Source: Posidonia oceanica
Taxonomy: Eukaryota; Streptophyta; Magnoliopsida; Alismatales; Posidoniaceae
DNA: 64,000 nt
Reading direction: 5' to 3'
Assembly: GCA_037176725.1 (NCBI GenBank)
Contig: JAZBRS010000037.1
Coordinates: 10,496,001 to 10,560,000 of the forward strand
Part shown: piece by piece, positions 21,890-31,382 of the stretch
Layout of the letters: every line of letters begins with the position of its first letter
Numbering within the stretch: position 1 is the first letter of the stretch
Notes under the pieces: generated by a model
Databases searched by the model: none
What the model was told of the DNA's origin: nothing
The model's input: the letters and a program-made list of their open reading frames with translations, nothing else
Translations under genes and position numbers: made by a program

Positions 21890-23110
21890 AAGGAGGTGAG
21901 CTGGATTGATGGTGATCGGGAGGGAAGAAAGAAATCGAATTTTGAAGAGGATGGAGGGAGTTGCTGGCACGGGAAGGGAGAAGAACTTGAGGAAGAAGAA
22001 GAAGAAGGAGGGAGGAAGGAGGAAGCTGCGGGCGTGGGCCGGGGCTTGCGCAAAAAGAGAAATAAAAGAAAGAAAGAAAAGAAAGAAGGGAAGAGGGAGA
22101 GGTGGTGGGGAGAATGGGCCGGACCGGGCCTAGCAAGAAAAGAAAGAAAAATAGAAAGAAAGGAAGAAAGGAAGGAAGGGAAAGAGGAAGAGAAGGAAGA
22201 AAAAATAAAATAGATAAAAATAAAATAAAAATAGAAAAGATTTTTAGAATGATTGTGTTTTAAGTTAGGACTTTGATTAAGTTTTTTTAATGATTGTTTT
22301 TGATTAATTAATTAGGTTTAAAGAGATTTAGTTTTGATTAGGGTTTTTAGGGTTTTCCTTGTCTTAATTTGTTTTTGATTTTGTTTAAATGTTTGTTAAG
22401 TCTTTTAAATTGTTTTTTAATTATGTTTTTCTTGTTAAGTACTTGGGATGTTAATTAGGATTTTTTCAAAGTTTGTTTTTAGATTAATTAGGGTGAGTTT
22501 TAGATTTTAGATTTTAGTTTTTTTTTTCCTTAAGTCTTCTCTGATTTGTTTCTTGATTTTTGTTTGTTAAGTTCTTTTAATATTTTTTAGGTTAGGTTTT
22601 CTTGTTATGTTTTTAATTAGGTGTTCTTAAATTTTGATTGTTTGTTTTTATTTTTTAATTAAGTTTTCAATTTTTTCTTTTGGGGATTGTTAAGTCAAGT
22701 TTTTTTCCTTAATTACTAGCCTTAGTATTTCTTAAGTGTTTCCTTTCTTTTAGGATTTGTTTTCTTGGTTGTTTTTAATAGGATCTTACTTTTACCTGTT
22801 TTGATTACATTTTGGTTTTTTTTCCTTGATTTTACAGCATTTTCTTTTTGTTTGTTTTGCATTTTTTAGCTTGCATTCTTGGTTTTTGGCTTTAGTTAGA
22901 TTTAGTAAGGCTTTGGTTTTTTAATTGTTTGTTTAAGTTTTTAATTAATCCTTTTAGGGTTTTGATTTGCTTTCCTTTTGTTTTAGGGTTTTGACGGTTT
23001 TTAAGGATTTTTTAGGGATTTAGTAAGAGAAAGGAAAAGAAAAGGAAAAGGAAAAGGAAGAAGAAAAGGGAGAAATGGAGGAATAAAGAGGAAAGAGAGG
23101 AGTTGAAAGA
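21890..23110. repeat. Strand-asymmetric purine then T-rich tracts
   Basis: 21,890-22,235 is strongly purine-rich on the plus strand (AGAAAG/GGAAGG words). 22,240-23,000 is T-rich with GTTTTTTAATTAG words. 23,025-23,110 is purine-rich again. These lie within the solo family I LTR. No gene seen. Confidence 0.75.
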
Positions 23111-23713
23111 AAATAATTTTTTGAAAGTCAAAGAAAATGCTAAAAATAAGATAAAAATGAAAATAAGATTGATTAGAGATAGATGCACAAGGGGGGCCCA
23201 CAACCAGGCAAGAAGAAGGGAGAGAAGCAGGTGAAAAGAGGGAGGATAATCAGGAGAGAGAGAGGAGAGAGAAAAGAATAATCCAAGAGAGAGAAAAGGA
23301 TAATTTGGGTAAATGGAGGGGTTAGAAGTTTTGAAAAGAGGTGATTTGGGGAGTGTGTGGCCTAGGGTCCCTAGTGTTGGACCTAGGGTTTTGGTTTAGT
23401 TTTGGGAAGGTTTTGGAAGGGTTTTTAGGTGTAAAAAAGGGTAATTTTACCTAGGTTTTCTAGGGTTTTTGGGAGTGGTTTTGGTTTGAAAACTTCTAAG
23501 TGTTTGGGTAGGTTTGCCAAGTTGGGGATGGTGAGTTTTCTTATGGTTTTTGGATAGGTTTTGGGCTAGGAAAAGGGGTGTAATCTTGGGTCAAGTTTAG
23601 GCTTGTTTTGAAGGGTAGGATGAAAAGGGATGTGTAGTTTTGACCTAGGTTTGGATCCAGAAATCACCAGGAGATTCCAATTGATTCAATTCTGTCAAAA
23701 TGGGGTGTCAACA

Positions 23714-23718
23714 GAGAC
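23714..23718. repeat. Target-site duplication, right copy (GAGAC)
   Basis: Right partner of 17,692-17,696, directly after the solo LTR edge. Confidence 0.95.
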
Positions 23719-24342
23719 ACTCTACTATGCATGCAAGACTACAGGGGACAGAAAGCTAACCGTTTCGCGGCCCAGAGCGGAGATTCCACCTAGCTTGCCG
23801 GAGTTGCAGGTGTGCTGCGGCAGCAACTTCGGCGAGGGCGTCTGAGCTGCTCGGAGCACCGCAGGAGGTCGCGAAGCGTCGAGGATGGAGAGGGGAGTGC
23901 CTTCTTGCTCTCGAATGTGGAAGCTCTCTCGTTCGCTGTGTGTGGTGTCAATGGCAGAGGGTTGAACTTGCTGGTTTTGTTGAAGCTTGCATGGGTTTGG
24001 ATGCTGACAGGTATTTGTAGGCCAAATTCTGGCAAAATCAGGCATTGGCAGGTGCGGATGAGTGTGTGGAGGCCATGTGGATTGTCAGAGGAGGGCGTGG
24101 GCAATGGCAAGAGGGCAGTGGAGGCGAGGTGGTGGCTGACACGGCCGGCGGAAGGCAGACCTGTCTGTGAGAGGTGGAGAGCTGGTTTTAGGCTGAAATA
24201 GAGGAGAGAAGGATAGTAACTCAAGCTTGGAAGGTAGTGGATGGCGTGGAGTGGAGGAAGGGACGGGTAGTAAGTGTGGGGCGGTGGGGGATTGGACGGG
24301 CGGTGAGCTGGAGGGGCCGGAGCAGCTGCTGCCGACCTCGAG

Positions 24343-24464
24343 TCGTTGGACGCGCGACTAGAGCACGTCCAACGTTGGACGCCAGACCAGAGCACGTCCA
24401 ACGTTGGACGCTAGCACAGGCCACGTCCAACGTTGGACGCTGCCTGTTCCAGCGTCCAACACAC
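24343..24464. repeat. GTTGGACGC fold-back cluster 7
   Basis: Tandem run of GTTGGACGC, spacer, ACGTCCAAC units at about 40-bp spacing, ending AGCGTCCAAC. The homologous clusters lie at 27,443-27,529 and about 57,228-57,343 in the other family II copies. Confidence 0.88.
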
Positions 24465-24680
24465 TCAGGTGGCATGGGCTGCGAACGAGCTTAGGTTTGG
24501 GCCTAAAAGTGTTGTAAAAATGCAAATAGCTTAGGTAAGGGCTTCTAGGGTTTGGGGCAAGGTTTTGGGTTTGGAAATGGGCTAGAAAATGGGTTAGAAA
24601 AGGGATTGCCAATCCAGAGACCACACAAGCCTGCAAAAGAGAACTACCAACTTCTAGGCTGTCAGAATGGGGTGTCTACA

Positions 24681-27600
24681 GGGGGTAAAGCATGAAAAGA
24701 CACGTTGAACCGGATGCAAGGAGGGGCAAAGAGATGCAAGGATAAGCTAAGCTATGCTATGCTATTATGCTATGCTATGACTTAGGCCTAGGATAAGGGA
24801 AAGGTCGATGCAAGCCAAGAGAAAGGGCAAGGACTCCTGTTACGCACGGGGAAGGTGTTAGGCACCCCGATACGTCTGAGAGTCGGTCTTTCTTAGGCAA
24901 TCTCGCGCTTATGCAGGGAATTGCTAGCCTAATGCCTAATGCCTAATTACCTATTATGCAAGGGAAATAAACATGCTATCTAAGTGCTTAGCCACGCTGC
25001 TAGTGTTCCGAACTGGGCGGACCCTGGTTCGTGAGAACTCCTAAGCAGTAAGCATCACGGCCTTATATGCAGATGCAAGATATAAAACGAAACGGCGGGA
25101 AAACCAAGCAATGCAAGCGACATGCAAGCAATAAAGTAAAACAGGTGCGGAAAATGATGCGAAAATACAGAAAAATAAAGCAAGGCATGGAAAACGATGC
25201 CGAAAGCGGAAAGCGATGCAAAGGGGTGCGGGAAAACCATGCAGAAGAGCGGGAAAACAATGCAAAAATGTAGCAAATGGGGCAAAGTGCGGAAAAAGAG
25301 GCAAAGCGGGGTGCAAAATCAAAACAAAGGGGTGGACAACATGCATTGGGGTTGCAACAAGCCAAAGAAGCAATAAAACGTGAGAAACGGCGAACGAAAC
25401 GAAATCTGCGCTTTAAAACGGCTGTCAGCCATCTACAAGTATTAGACGCTGGCAACACCTGCTGTAGACAGATAGCATGCATTTTTGGAAAACCATGCAT
25501 TCTAACTATATGGATGCAGTACTGATGCAGATGTGCAGCTAAATGGATGCCTAACATGCAAGACTAACCTAACAGAAGATTAGAAGAGAGATCTGAACAA
25601 GGAGCAAGCCAGAATCAAGGATTCAAGCTAGCAAGTTGTTGGACGCCTGTTGGCTGGGCGTCCAACACAGAACAGAAGACAGAGGAAAGAAGGGAGCATA
25701 TAAGTGATAAAGGAGAGTTGGGATCATGCATTTGGGTTGCTGGAGATAAGAAGGGGGCAAACAAGCAAGCATGGGAAACATAAAAAGTTGATTCAGGCCT
25801 TACCTGTGCTAAGTGCCAGGCCAGAGGCACAACCAGGGCGTTGTACGCGAGCTAGGCCGGCATCCAACGTTGGACGTCAGCACCAGCAGTGTACAACGCT
25901 TTGGGAGGCACAACACACAAAAAGCATGCACAAAAACAAGCAAATAATTCAAAGAAAATAAATAACAGTTGCTGAAGAAGCTAGGCATGCATAAGAACAT
26001 CGAAAGCAAGCAAATAGGCAGGATCAGAGAGGTATGCAAGCTTTAAACAAATGCATGAGAAGCTAGGTCGTTGGACGCTAGAGCTAGCAGCGTCCAACGT
26101 AGGACGCTGAAGGCTCTAGCGTCCAATGACCCAGATCTGCAGACTCACCTGTTCTAATGGGGGAGCTCAGCTCTACCCTACCTATATGCATGCAAACATA
26201 TTAAAGGCATGTAGGAACTAACAGGAACATGCAAAGGAGGCATTTAATCCAAAAGAACTAAGCAAAAAGAAGACATGCATAAGAACATAGGATTTTAAAC
26301 TTGCAAAGGAATAAATAGCTTAAAGAAATCCTAGCAAACCTAAGCATGGTTGCCATAGGGGCCAGCCATCTCTAGCATGCATGGATCACAAAATAACATT
26401 GAAAATATGCATGATATAGGCATGGTAGCAAAGCACAGCAAGCAGGGGTGTTGGACGCTAGGTGAACCAGCGTCCAACGTTGGACGCGGCTCACCCTACG
26501 TCCAATGCAGGCAGGAGACAGACTGAACATTAATCATGCAAAAAGGATTCAAACAAGCATGGAATAAATTAATAAACATGGCATAATATCAGAGAGCATT
26601 AAACGAGGCATATAGCATATGTTTGCAAAGAAGCATGCAAAGAAAAAGCATGAACAACATTCAAACAAGGGCAAAGCTAAGCAGAGTGTTGGACGCTGCT
26701 ATAGCAGGCGTCCAACATTGGACGCACCAGTTGGTGCGTCCAACACACTGAACTCTCTCTTGGACGTGATTCACGTCCAAAAGGAGTCAAATGAATTGCA
26801 AACTTGCATGGAGACACTCTACTATGCATGCAAGACCTACTAGGATAGAAAGCTAACCTCTGGAAGGCCTAGAATGGTGGGTCGACGAAGCTTGCCGGAG
26901 TTGCAGGTATGCTGATAGCAGCGACTTCGGCGGGCTTGCCTGAGCTGCTCAGAGCACTGGAGGAGGTCGCGAAGCGTCGAGGACGGAGAGGGGAGTGCCT
27001 TCTTGCTCTCGGGAGTGGGAATTCTCTCGGGGGCTTCGTGTGGTCACTGTGGCGAAGGCTGGAAGTTGCGGTTTTATGCAAAACGGCATGGGTTCGTGTG
27101 TTGACAGAGGGATTTGTAGGTGGTTTGCAGGTGGTTGCAGGCAATGTTAGAGGCCAATGGGTGTGCGCGAGGCTCGAGGGATGTTAGGGCTGTGGAAGAG
27201 GCTTGTCAGACGGTCGGCGGAGCCACGACGGTGGCTGACACGGGCGGCCGAAGGTGTGAGGGCGGTAAGAGCAGGATTTCCGGTTAAATGGGCAATGATG
27301 AGTATCTAAGGTAGTTACTCACCCTTGGAAGGTAGTGGATGAGCTGGAGGGAAGGGAATGACAAGTAGTAAGTGCAGGGAGGCGTGGGATTGGACGGCTG
27401 GTGAGCTGGAGGGGGCGGAGCAACCGCTACTGACCTCGAGCGGTTGGACGCCAAACTAGAGGGCGTCCAACGTTGGACGCTAGCACAGGCCGTGTCCAAT
27501 GTTGGACGTTGCCTGTTCTAGCATCCAACACACTCAGGTGGCATAAGCTGCAAATGGGCTTGGGCTTGGGCCTAGAAGTGTTGTAATAGTTGCAAATGGC

Positions 27601-27739
27601 TTAGGTTAAGGCTCCTAGGGTTTGGGCAAGGTTTTGGGGCTAGAAAATGGGTTGAAAAAAAGGGATGCCATTCCAGAGTCCACACGAGCCTGCAAAAGAG
27701 AACTACCAACTTCCAGGCTATCAGAATGGGGTGTCTACA
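24681..27739 (-). mobile_element. Second family II LTR, truncated, head-to-tail
   Basis: Starts abruptly at a sequence equivalent to about 15,493 of the previous LTR, so about 195 bp of its sense 3' end are missing, and ends at an intact GGGGTGTCTACA at 27,739. It directly follows the complete family II LTR in the same orientation. To its right is the interrupted gag of element B. It may be an older LTR into which element A inserted, or a product of unequal recombination. Confidence 0.82.
26718..26780. repeat. Paired perfect hairpins in the truncated LTR
   Basis: TTGGACGCACC (26,718-26,728) pairs with GGTGCGTCCAA (26,733-26,743): 11 bp, 4-base loop. TTGGACGTG (26,760-26,768) pairs with CACGTCCAA (26,772-26,780): 9 bp, 3-base loop. 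In the copy at 56,461-56,531 the first stem reads TTGGACGTACC with GGTGCGTCCAA, still pairable through a G-T wobble. Confidence 0.9.
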
Positions 27740-29036
27740 CATACCTCTTCTTCAAGACACTTGAGGGAGAAGCTTTAAAGTGGTTTGACACCCTGACTTC
27801 CTATGATCTCCAGGATTTTAGGATAATTGAAGAGAAATTTCTAAATCAGTACAGTCACCGGGTGCCACACAAACCCACTGTAGGTGACCTTACAGCTGGG
27901 AGGATGAGGTCGAATGACGACTTCGTTACCTTCGCTAGCCGATGGAGGGACATGGCTGCTAGGTCAGAGTGCTACATACCTGAAGGCCAAGCCGTGGAAA
28001 TAATTGCAAGAAATACCACGGGAGCACTCAGAGCTGGACTGTTGGTAGGTGACTTCCACACCTATTCGCAGTTATATGAACGGGCCGCCAAGGTAATGCG
28101 GAACAGAGAAGAGCTGCCATTCTTAGAGCACGAAGCAAAAAACCGGAAGAAGATTGCAGGCATACAATAGAATGTGTAACTGGCAACATGGCACAGCTGA
28201 CCATGCAGAATCAAAGGGGATGGAAAGGGCAACACTTCCAGCAGCCTCAATATCAAATGGAACAGCAGAGGCAGCCATTCCAACAATTCCAACCCCAGCA
28301 CTCTAATTCCCCAATAAATGCCCAACAGGGGCAGAACAACAATCAATACAAAGCGCCACCGCAAGGGCAGAGGGACTACCACAATGTTCCTCCTCCATAG
28401 GCATCTAGTGGACCAAGGAGACAGAGCTACTCACCACTTCCAGAGACAATCCCAGACATCTTCAGAATGCTGGTCGAAAGTGGGGACTTACAACTCCCAG
28501 TGCCAAAGCCAAACGCTCCCAATGCAAACATGTCCAAGTACTGTGCATACCACCAGAAAAACAGGCACACACTTGAAGAATGTTATGTGTTAAAAGATAA
28601 AATATATGATCTAAATGACAAGGGAGAAATAATGTGGTCGGCCCTCAAAGACAGATTAAAAGAGGCCAAGACGGGACAACACAAGTTGCAGATACACCAT
28701 AACCCTCTGCCTAATCACCTGGTGGCACACCTGGAGGCAGAAGGCAGTCCAACTGAGGTCAAGACTGTCACCATGTGCCTAATTGAATCAGAGCCGGAGC
28801 CGACTTCCTCCATTGCGGAAAGTAATGACGTCGAGGTGTACTTTGAACAGGGATCCATAGAATGGGAATTCCCAATAGAGGTAATACCAGATGAAGAAAG
28901 CAAGGCGAATGACCTAGAGCTCCTCAGGAGCTTCAATTTCCTCCCAGGAGAAGGTCAATCCCAAGAGCAGAATGGCGAGACAGATCCCTTAGAACTAGCT
29001 CGGAAGTTATCAAAGAATACGAGTGGAGAAATATAG
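27740..29036 (+). pseudogene. gag: Gag of element B (5' end removed, broken)
   Basis: The Retrotrans_gag core starts right after the inserted LTR at LFFKTLEGEALKWFDTL and continues with FASRWRDMAARSECYIPE. A Gln/Pro-rich region follows, then a C-x2-H-x4-H-x4-C knuckle (CAYHQKNRHTLEEC, 28,542-28,583). The missing N-terminal half must lie beyond the left edge of the window. Damage: a frameshift near 28,165, a TAG after VPPP at 28,398-28,400, and loss of frame near 29,036. The same protein type, less damaged, is encoded by element C (39,588-41,567). Confidence 0.88.
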
Positions 29037-29815
29037 TCTTCAAGGACTCAGAACTACCCACTCTAGAGAAACAGCTCTGGCCTTTGGTGATCACTGTAGA
29101 GGTCAATGGCTACCTCCTCCCTGGCATACTTGTGGACACAGGGGCTAGTCGCAGTGCGTGCTCTCTGAACACACTCGACTACCTGGACGTCGAAGAAGAA
29201 GAGATCACCAAGGAGAGGATCTTTTGCAACGGCTTTGATAATAGTCAGACAGAAGTGATAGGGACAGTTCAGCTAGCGATTACCATCGGCCCCCTCACCA
29301 GCATTACCAAGGTCATGGTGGTAGAATGCGAACTAGCAGAACCATTGATCCTGGGAAGAACTTGGCTGGCGAAAATATGTGCAGTTACGTCCCCAACGCA
29401 CCAGCTATTAAAGTTCAAATTCCAAGGGGAGATGATCACTATCTAGGCAGACCATGAAACAACCCTGGAAATGATCTGGGGGCCCTATCTGGCGGGATTT
29501 CACATAGGAGATCCAGCACCAAATGGCACAGGCGGCTGGATCAATGACTGGGACAATGAAGCCCCAAGCATCCAAGGATTCCAGCAGTTCACCAATGATC
29601 AAGCAGCCCAAGGGTATACCCAGGTCCAGAGGCCCGCATTGTTAAGCTCATCTCAGCTGCCTATAAATCAGGGGCAGTCTCTTCTCAAGAAACCTCTGTC
29701 TCTGCTTAAGTCCGGCCATGCCAAGGGAGAACACAACCAAGCTCAGCAAGCCCGCATCACGAGAACAGGGCAGATCTCCAACCAAGTCGCACCGCCTCTG
29801 CCTGATGCAGAATGA
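29037..29815 (+). pseudogene. pro: First retropepsin domain of element B
   Basis: The domain core at 29,084-29,446 shows GILVDTGASRSACSLNTL (catalytic Asp codon 29,135-29,137), a middle strand VQLAITIGPL and the closing motif EPLILGRTWLAKI. It ends KFQGEMITI followed by TAG at 29,444-29,446. The same frame stays open after that stop to 29,815 with linker. A second retropepsin follows about 1 kb later in the same frame. Whether one or both process the polyprotein cannot be told. Confidence 0.85.
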
Positions 29816-31192
29816 GCCATTTCCTCGCCTCAACAAGAGTTCCACATACCTCGGAGGATAGAAGGCACCTTCGACATCCTGGAGCAGCTCAGAAAGACAC
29901 AAGCAAAGATCTCTATCTACGAGTTGATCAGGGCCTCGGAGAAGCACCGGGATATCCTGATGGAGGTATTGAAGAAGGCCCAGGTACTGGAAGACATGCC
30001 TGCTGAAGCTGTGGCTGTCATCACTGCTACTGTGTTCATGGAGCCTACGGTTATCTTCACTGATTCTGAGTTAGCTCCTCCTGAGAGGAGGACCCTACCT
30101 TTAAGTGTTACTACTGTAATAAACAGTTACAAACTTTGTGGTGTACTTGTGGATACCGGGGCAACTCTAAACGTATGCTCCCTAGAAACCCTGCAGTTAA
30201 TTAGGCTAACAGAATCTCGATTATGCCCAGCGGCCTTAACTGTATTAGGGTACGACAACAACAAAAAGGCAGCCTTGGGGAAGATCACCGTCAAAGTTAC
30301 CATTGGCCCTCTCCAAATGGAAACAGAACTGATAATAGTCGATGCCCCAATCTCGTATCGACTCATCTTAGGGTGCCAATGGATCGAAGAGATCAAGGCA
30401 GTCACCTCCCCACGTCACCAATGCATGAAGTTCCCTTACCAAGGGAAAATCATCAAAATACGGGGAGACGAGCCAGTAGAAGCTGAAGCCCACCTGGTAA
30501 CAGTCCCAACTACCATGCCAGCACCATTGATCAGGGACTCAACTACCAAGGCCATAAACAATGTCAAGAAGGTCTTTGCTCCCAAGAGTATTGATATAAA
30601 TCAATACAATTACCTCGACCACATGAAAAGGCCTTGGGAGATTCTCCTCAAGATAGGGTACACCCTGGGGAAAGGACTTGGCCGCCAAGAACAAGGAATG
30701 AGGGATGTGCTTGAAACGCCTGAGGAGTGCAGTCGTACCGGGCTAGGGTATCTTGGACATCCAGATCCAAGCAAACCTCTAGCATGGTCACTTGCCAACC
30801 ACTTCATATTAGTCGGGCTACAAGTGCATGACAAGCAAGTGTCAGACACAGTTCCCAACCTCCCAGCAACAACAACAGTTGCAAAAGCCTCTAAGCCTGT
30901 CATCCTTGGCACTCTTACAGATCCCGAGATGGCACTAACTCCTTCTCCCTGTCTAGAAGAAGTTCCAACCATCCTCAACGCTCCGACGAAGCCCGAGGAA
31001 GGAGCATCAACCTCTTGCACAGAAGAGGTCCATGCTGCTCTCCCCGCATCCCCAGAAGTTCCTTCACCTCTGGACATCCAAGTAAGCGATTCCTCCAGAA
31101 CCACCACTGAAGGCGTTGAAGTAGAGGACCCCGACCCTATCTGTAAGCTCACCTGTCTCTTTAACAATCTACGACCTTGTCCCTCGAAGTAA
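29816..31192 (+). CDS. pro: Second retropepsin and G-patch region of element B
   Basis: Opens with AKISIYELIRASEKHRDILMEVL, a helical segment typical just before plant gypsy proteases. The protease has GVLVDTGATLNVCSLETL (Asp codon 30,152-30,154), VKVTIGPLQMETELIIVDA and YRLILGCQWIEEI, ending KFPYQGKIIKI. A G-patch-like segment follows at about 30,630-30,760 (IGYTLGKGLGRQEQG...GLGYLG), which may bind nucleic acid. The C-terminal 130 residues are Pro/Ser/Glu-rich. The open segment is 422 residues, in the same frame as the first protease. It ends at a TAA inside the first unit of a 159-bp duplication. Confidence 0.88.
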   Translation, partial: AISSPQQEFHIPRRIEGTFDILEQLRKTQAKISIYELIRASEKHRDILMEVLKKAQVLEDMPAEAVAVITATVFMEPTVIFTDSELAPPERRTLPLSVTTVINSYKLCGVLVDTGATLNVCSLETLQLIRLTESRLCPAALTVLGYDNNKKAALGKITVKVTIGPLQMETELIIVDAPISYRLILGCQWIEEIKAVTSPRHQCMKFPYQGKIIKIRGDEPVEAEAHLVTVPTTMPAPLIRDSTTKAINNVKKVFAPKSIDINQYNYLDHMKRPWEILLKIGYTLGKGLGRQEQGMRDVLETPEECSRTGLGYLGHPDPSKPLAWSLANHFILVGLQVHDKQVSDTVPNLPATTTVAKASKPVILGTLTDPEMALTPSPCLEEVPTILNAPTKPEEGASTSCTEEVHAALPASPEVPSPLDIQVSDSSRTTTEGVEVEDPDPICKLTCLFNNLRPCPSK

Positions 31193-31380
31193 GAAGGGAC
31201 CAGGGCCATAGATTAAACTCCCTCACCTCTAGACATCCAAGCAAGCGACTCCTCCAGAACCTCCACTGAAGACACTGAAGCAGAGGATTCCGACCCCATT
31301 TGCAAGCTCACTTGTCTCTTCAGCAACCTACGGCCTTGCCCCTCTAAGCAAGAAGGGGCCAGGGCCACAGACTGAACGCT
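31061..31380 (+). repeat. 159-bp in-frame direct duplication
   Basis: 31,061-31,220 and 31,220-31,380 align at an offset of exactly 159 bp (53 codons). Shared peptide pieces are SPLDIQ(V/A)SDSSRT, DPICKLTCLF and NLRPCPSK. Both copies end at an equivalent stop after ARATD/TRAID. The first copy carries an extra TAA where the second reads CAA. Confidence 0.88.
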
Positions 31381-31382
31381 CG

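Larger units (their letters stand above)
17697..23713 (-). mobile_element. Solo LTR, family I (6,017 bp)
   Basis: Edges TGTAGTAATCCC (plus-strand left) and GGGGTGTCAACA (right) give TG...CA ends in sense orientation, flanked by GAGAC on both sides. No gag or pol lies inside, so this is a single LTR left after recombination between the two LTRs of a complete element. Six kilobases is very long for an LTR; Ogre/Tat elements are known for such lengths. Its end matches window positions 1-486, and its start region is related to family II. Confidence 0.93.
15299..24680 (-). mobile_element. Element A 5' LTR (family II), split by a solo LTR
   Basis: Sense start TGTAGACACCCC at 24,680. The sense end is near 15,299, where the edge is slightly decayed compared with TGTAGTAACC in the copy at 54,199. 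Subtracting the 6,017-bp solo LTR and its 5-bp duplication leaves about 3,360 bp, equal to the intact copy at 54,199-57,564 (3,366 bp). It carries at least seven clusters of the inverted pair GTTGGACGC/GCGTCCAAC. Open frames inside are unsupported. Confidence 0.9.

Noticed and set aside
22240..23000. T-rich stretch as an intron or a matrix attachment region
   Set aside because: Composition alone; no splice partners or supporting motif.
26869..27187. Small ORF recurring in family II LTR copies (also near 23,812 and 56,645)
   Set aside because: Recurrence follows from the LTR being repeated; the frame differs in length and has shifts between copies, with no recognised domain.
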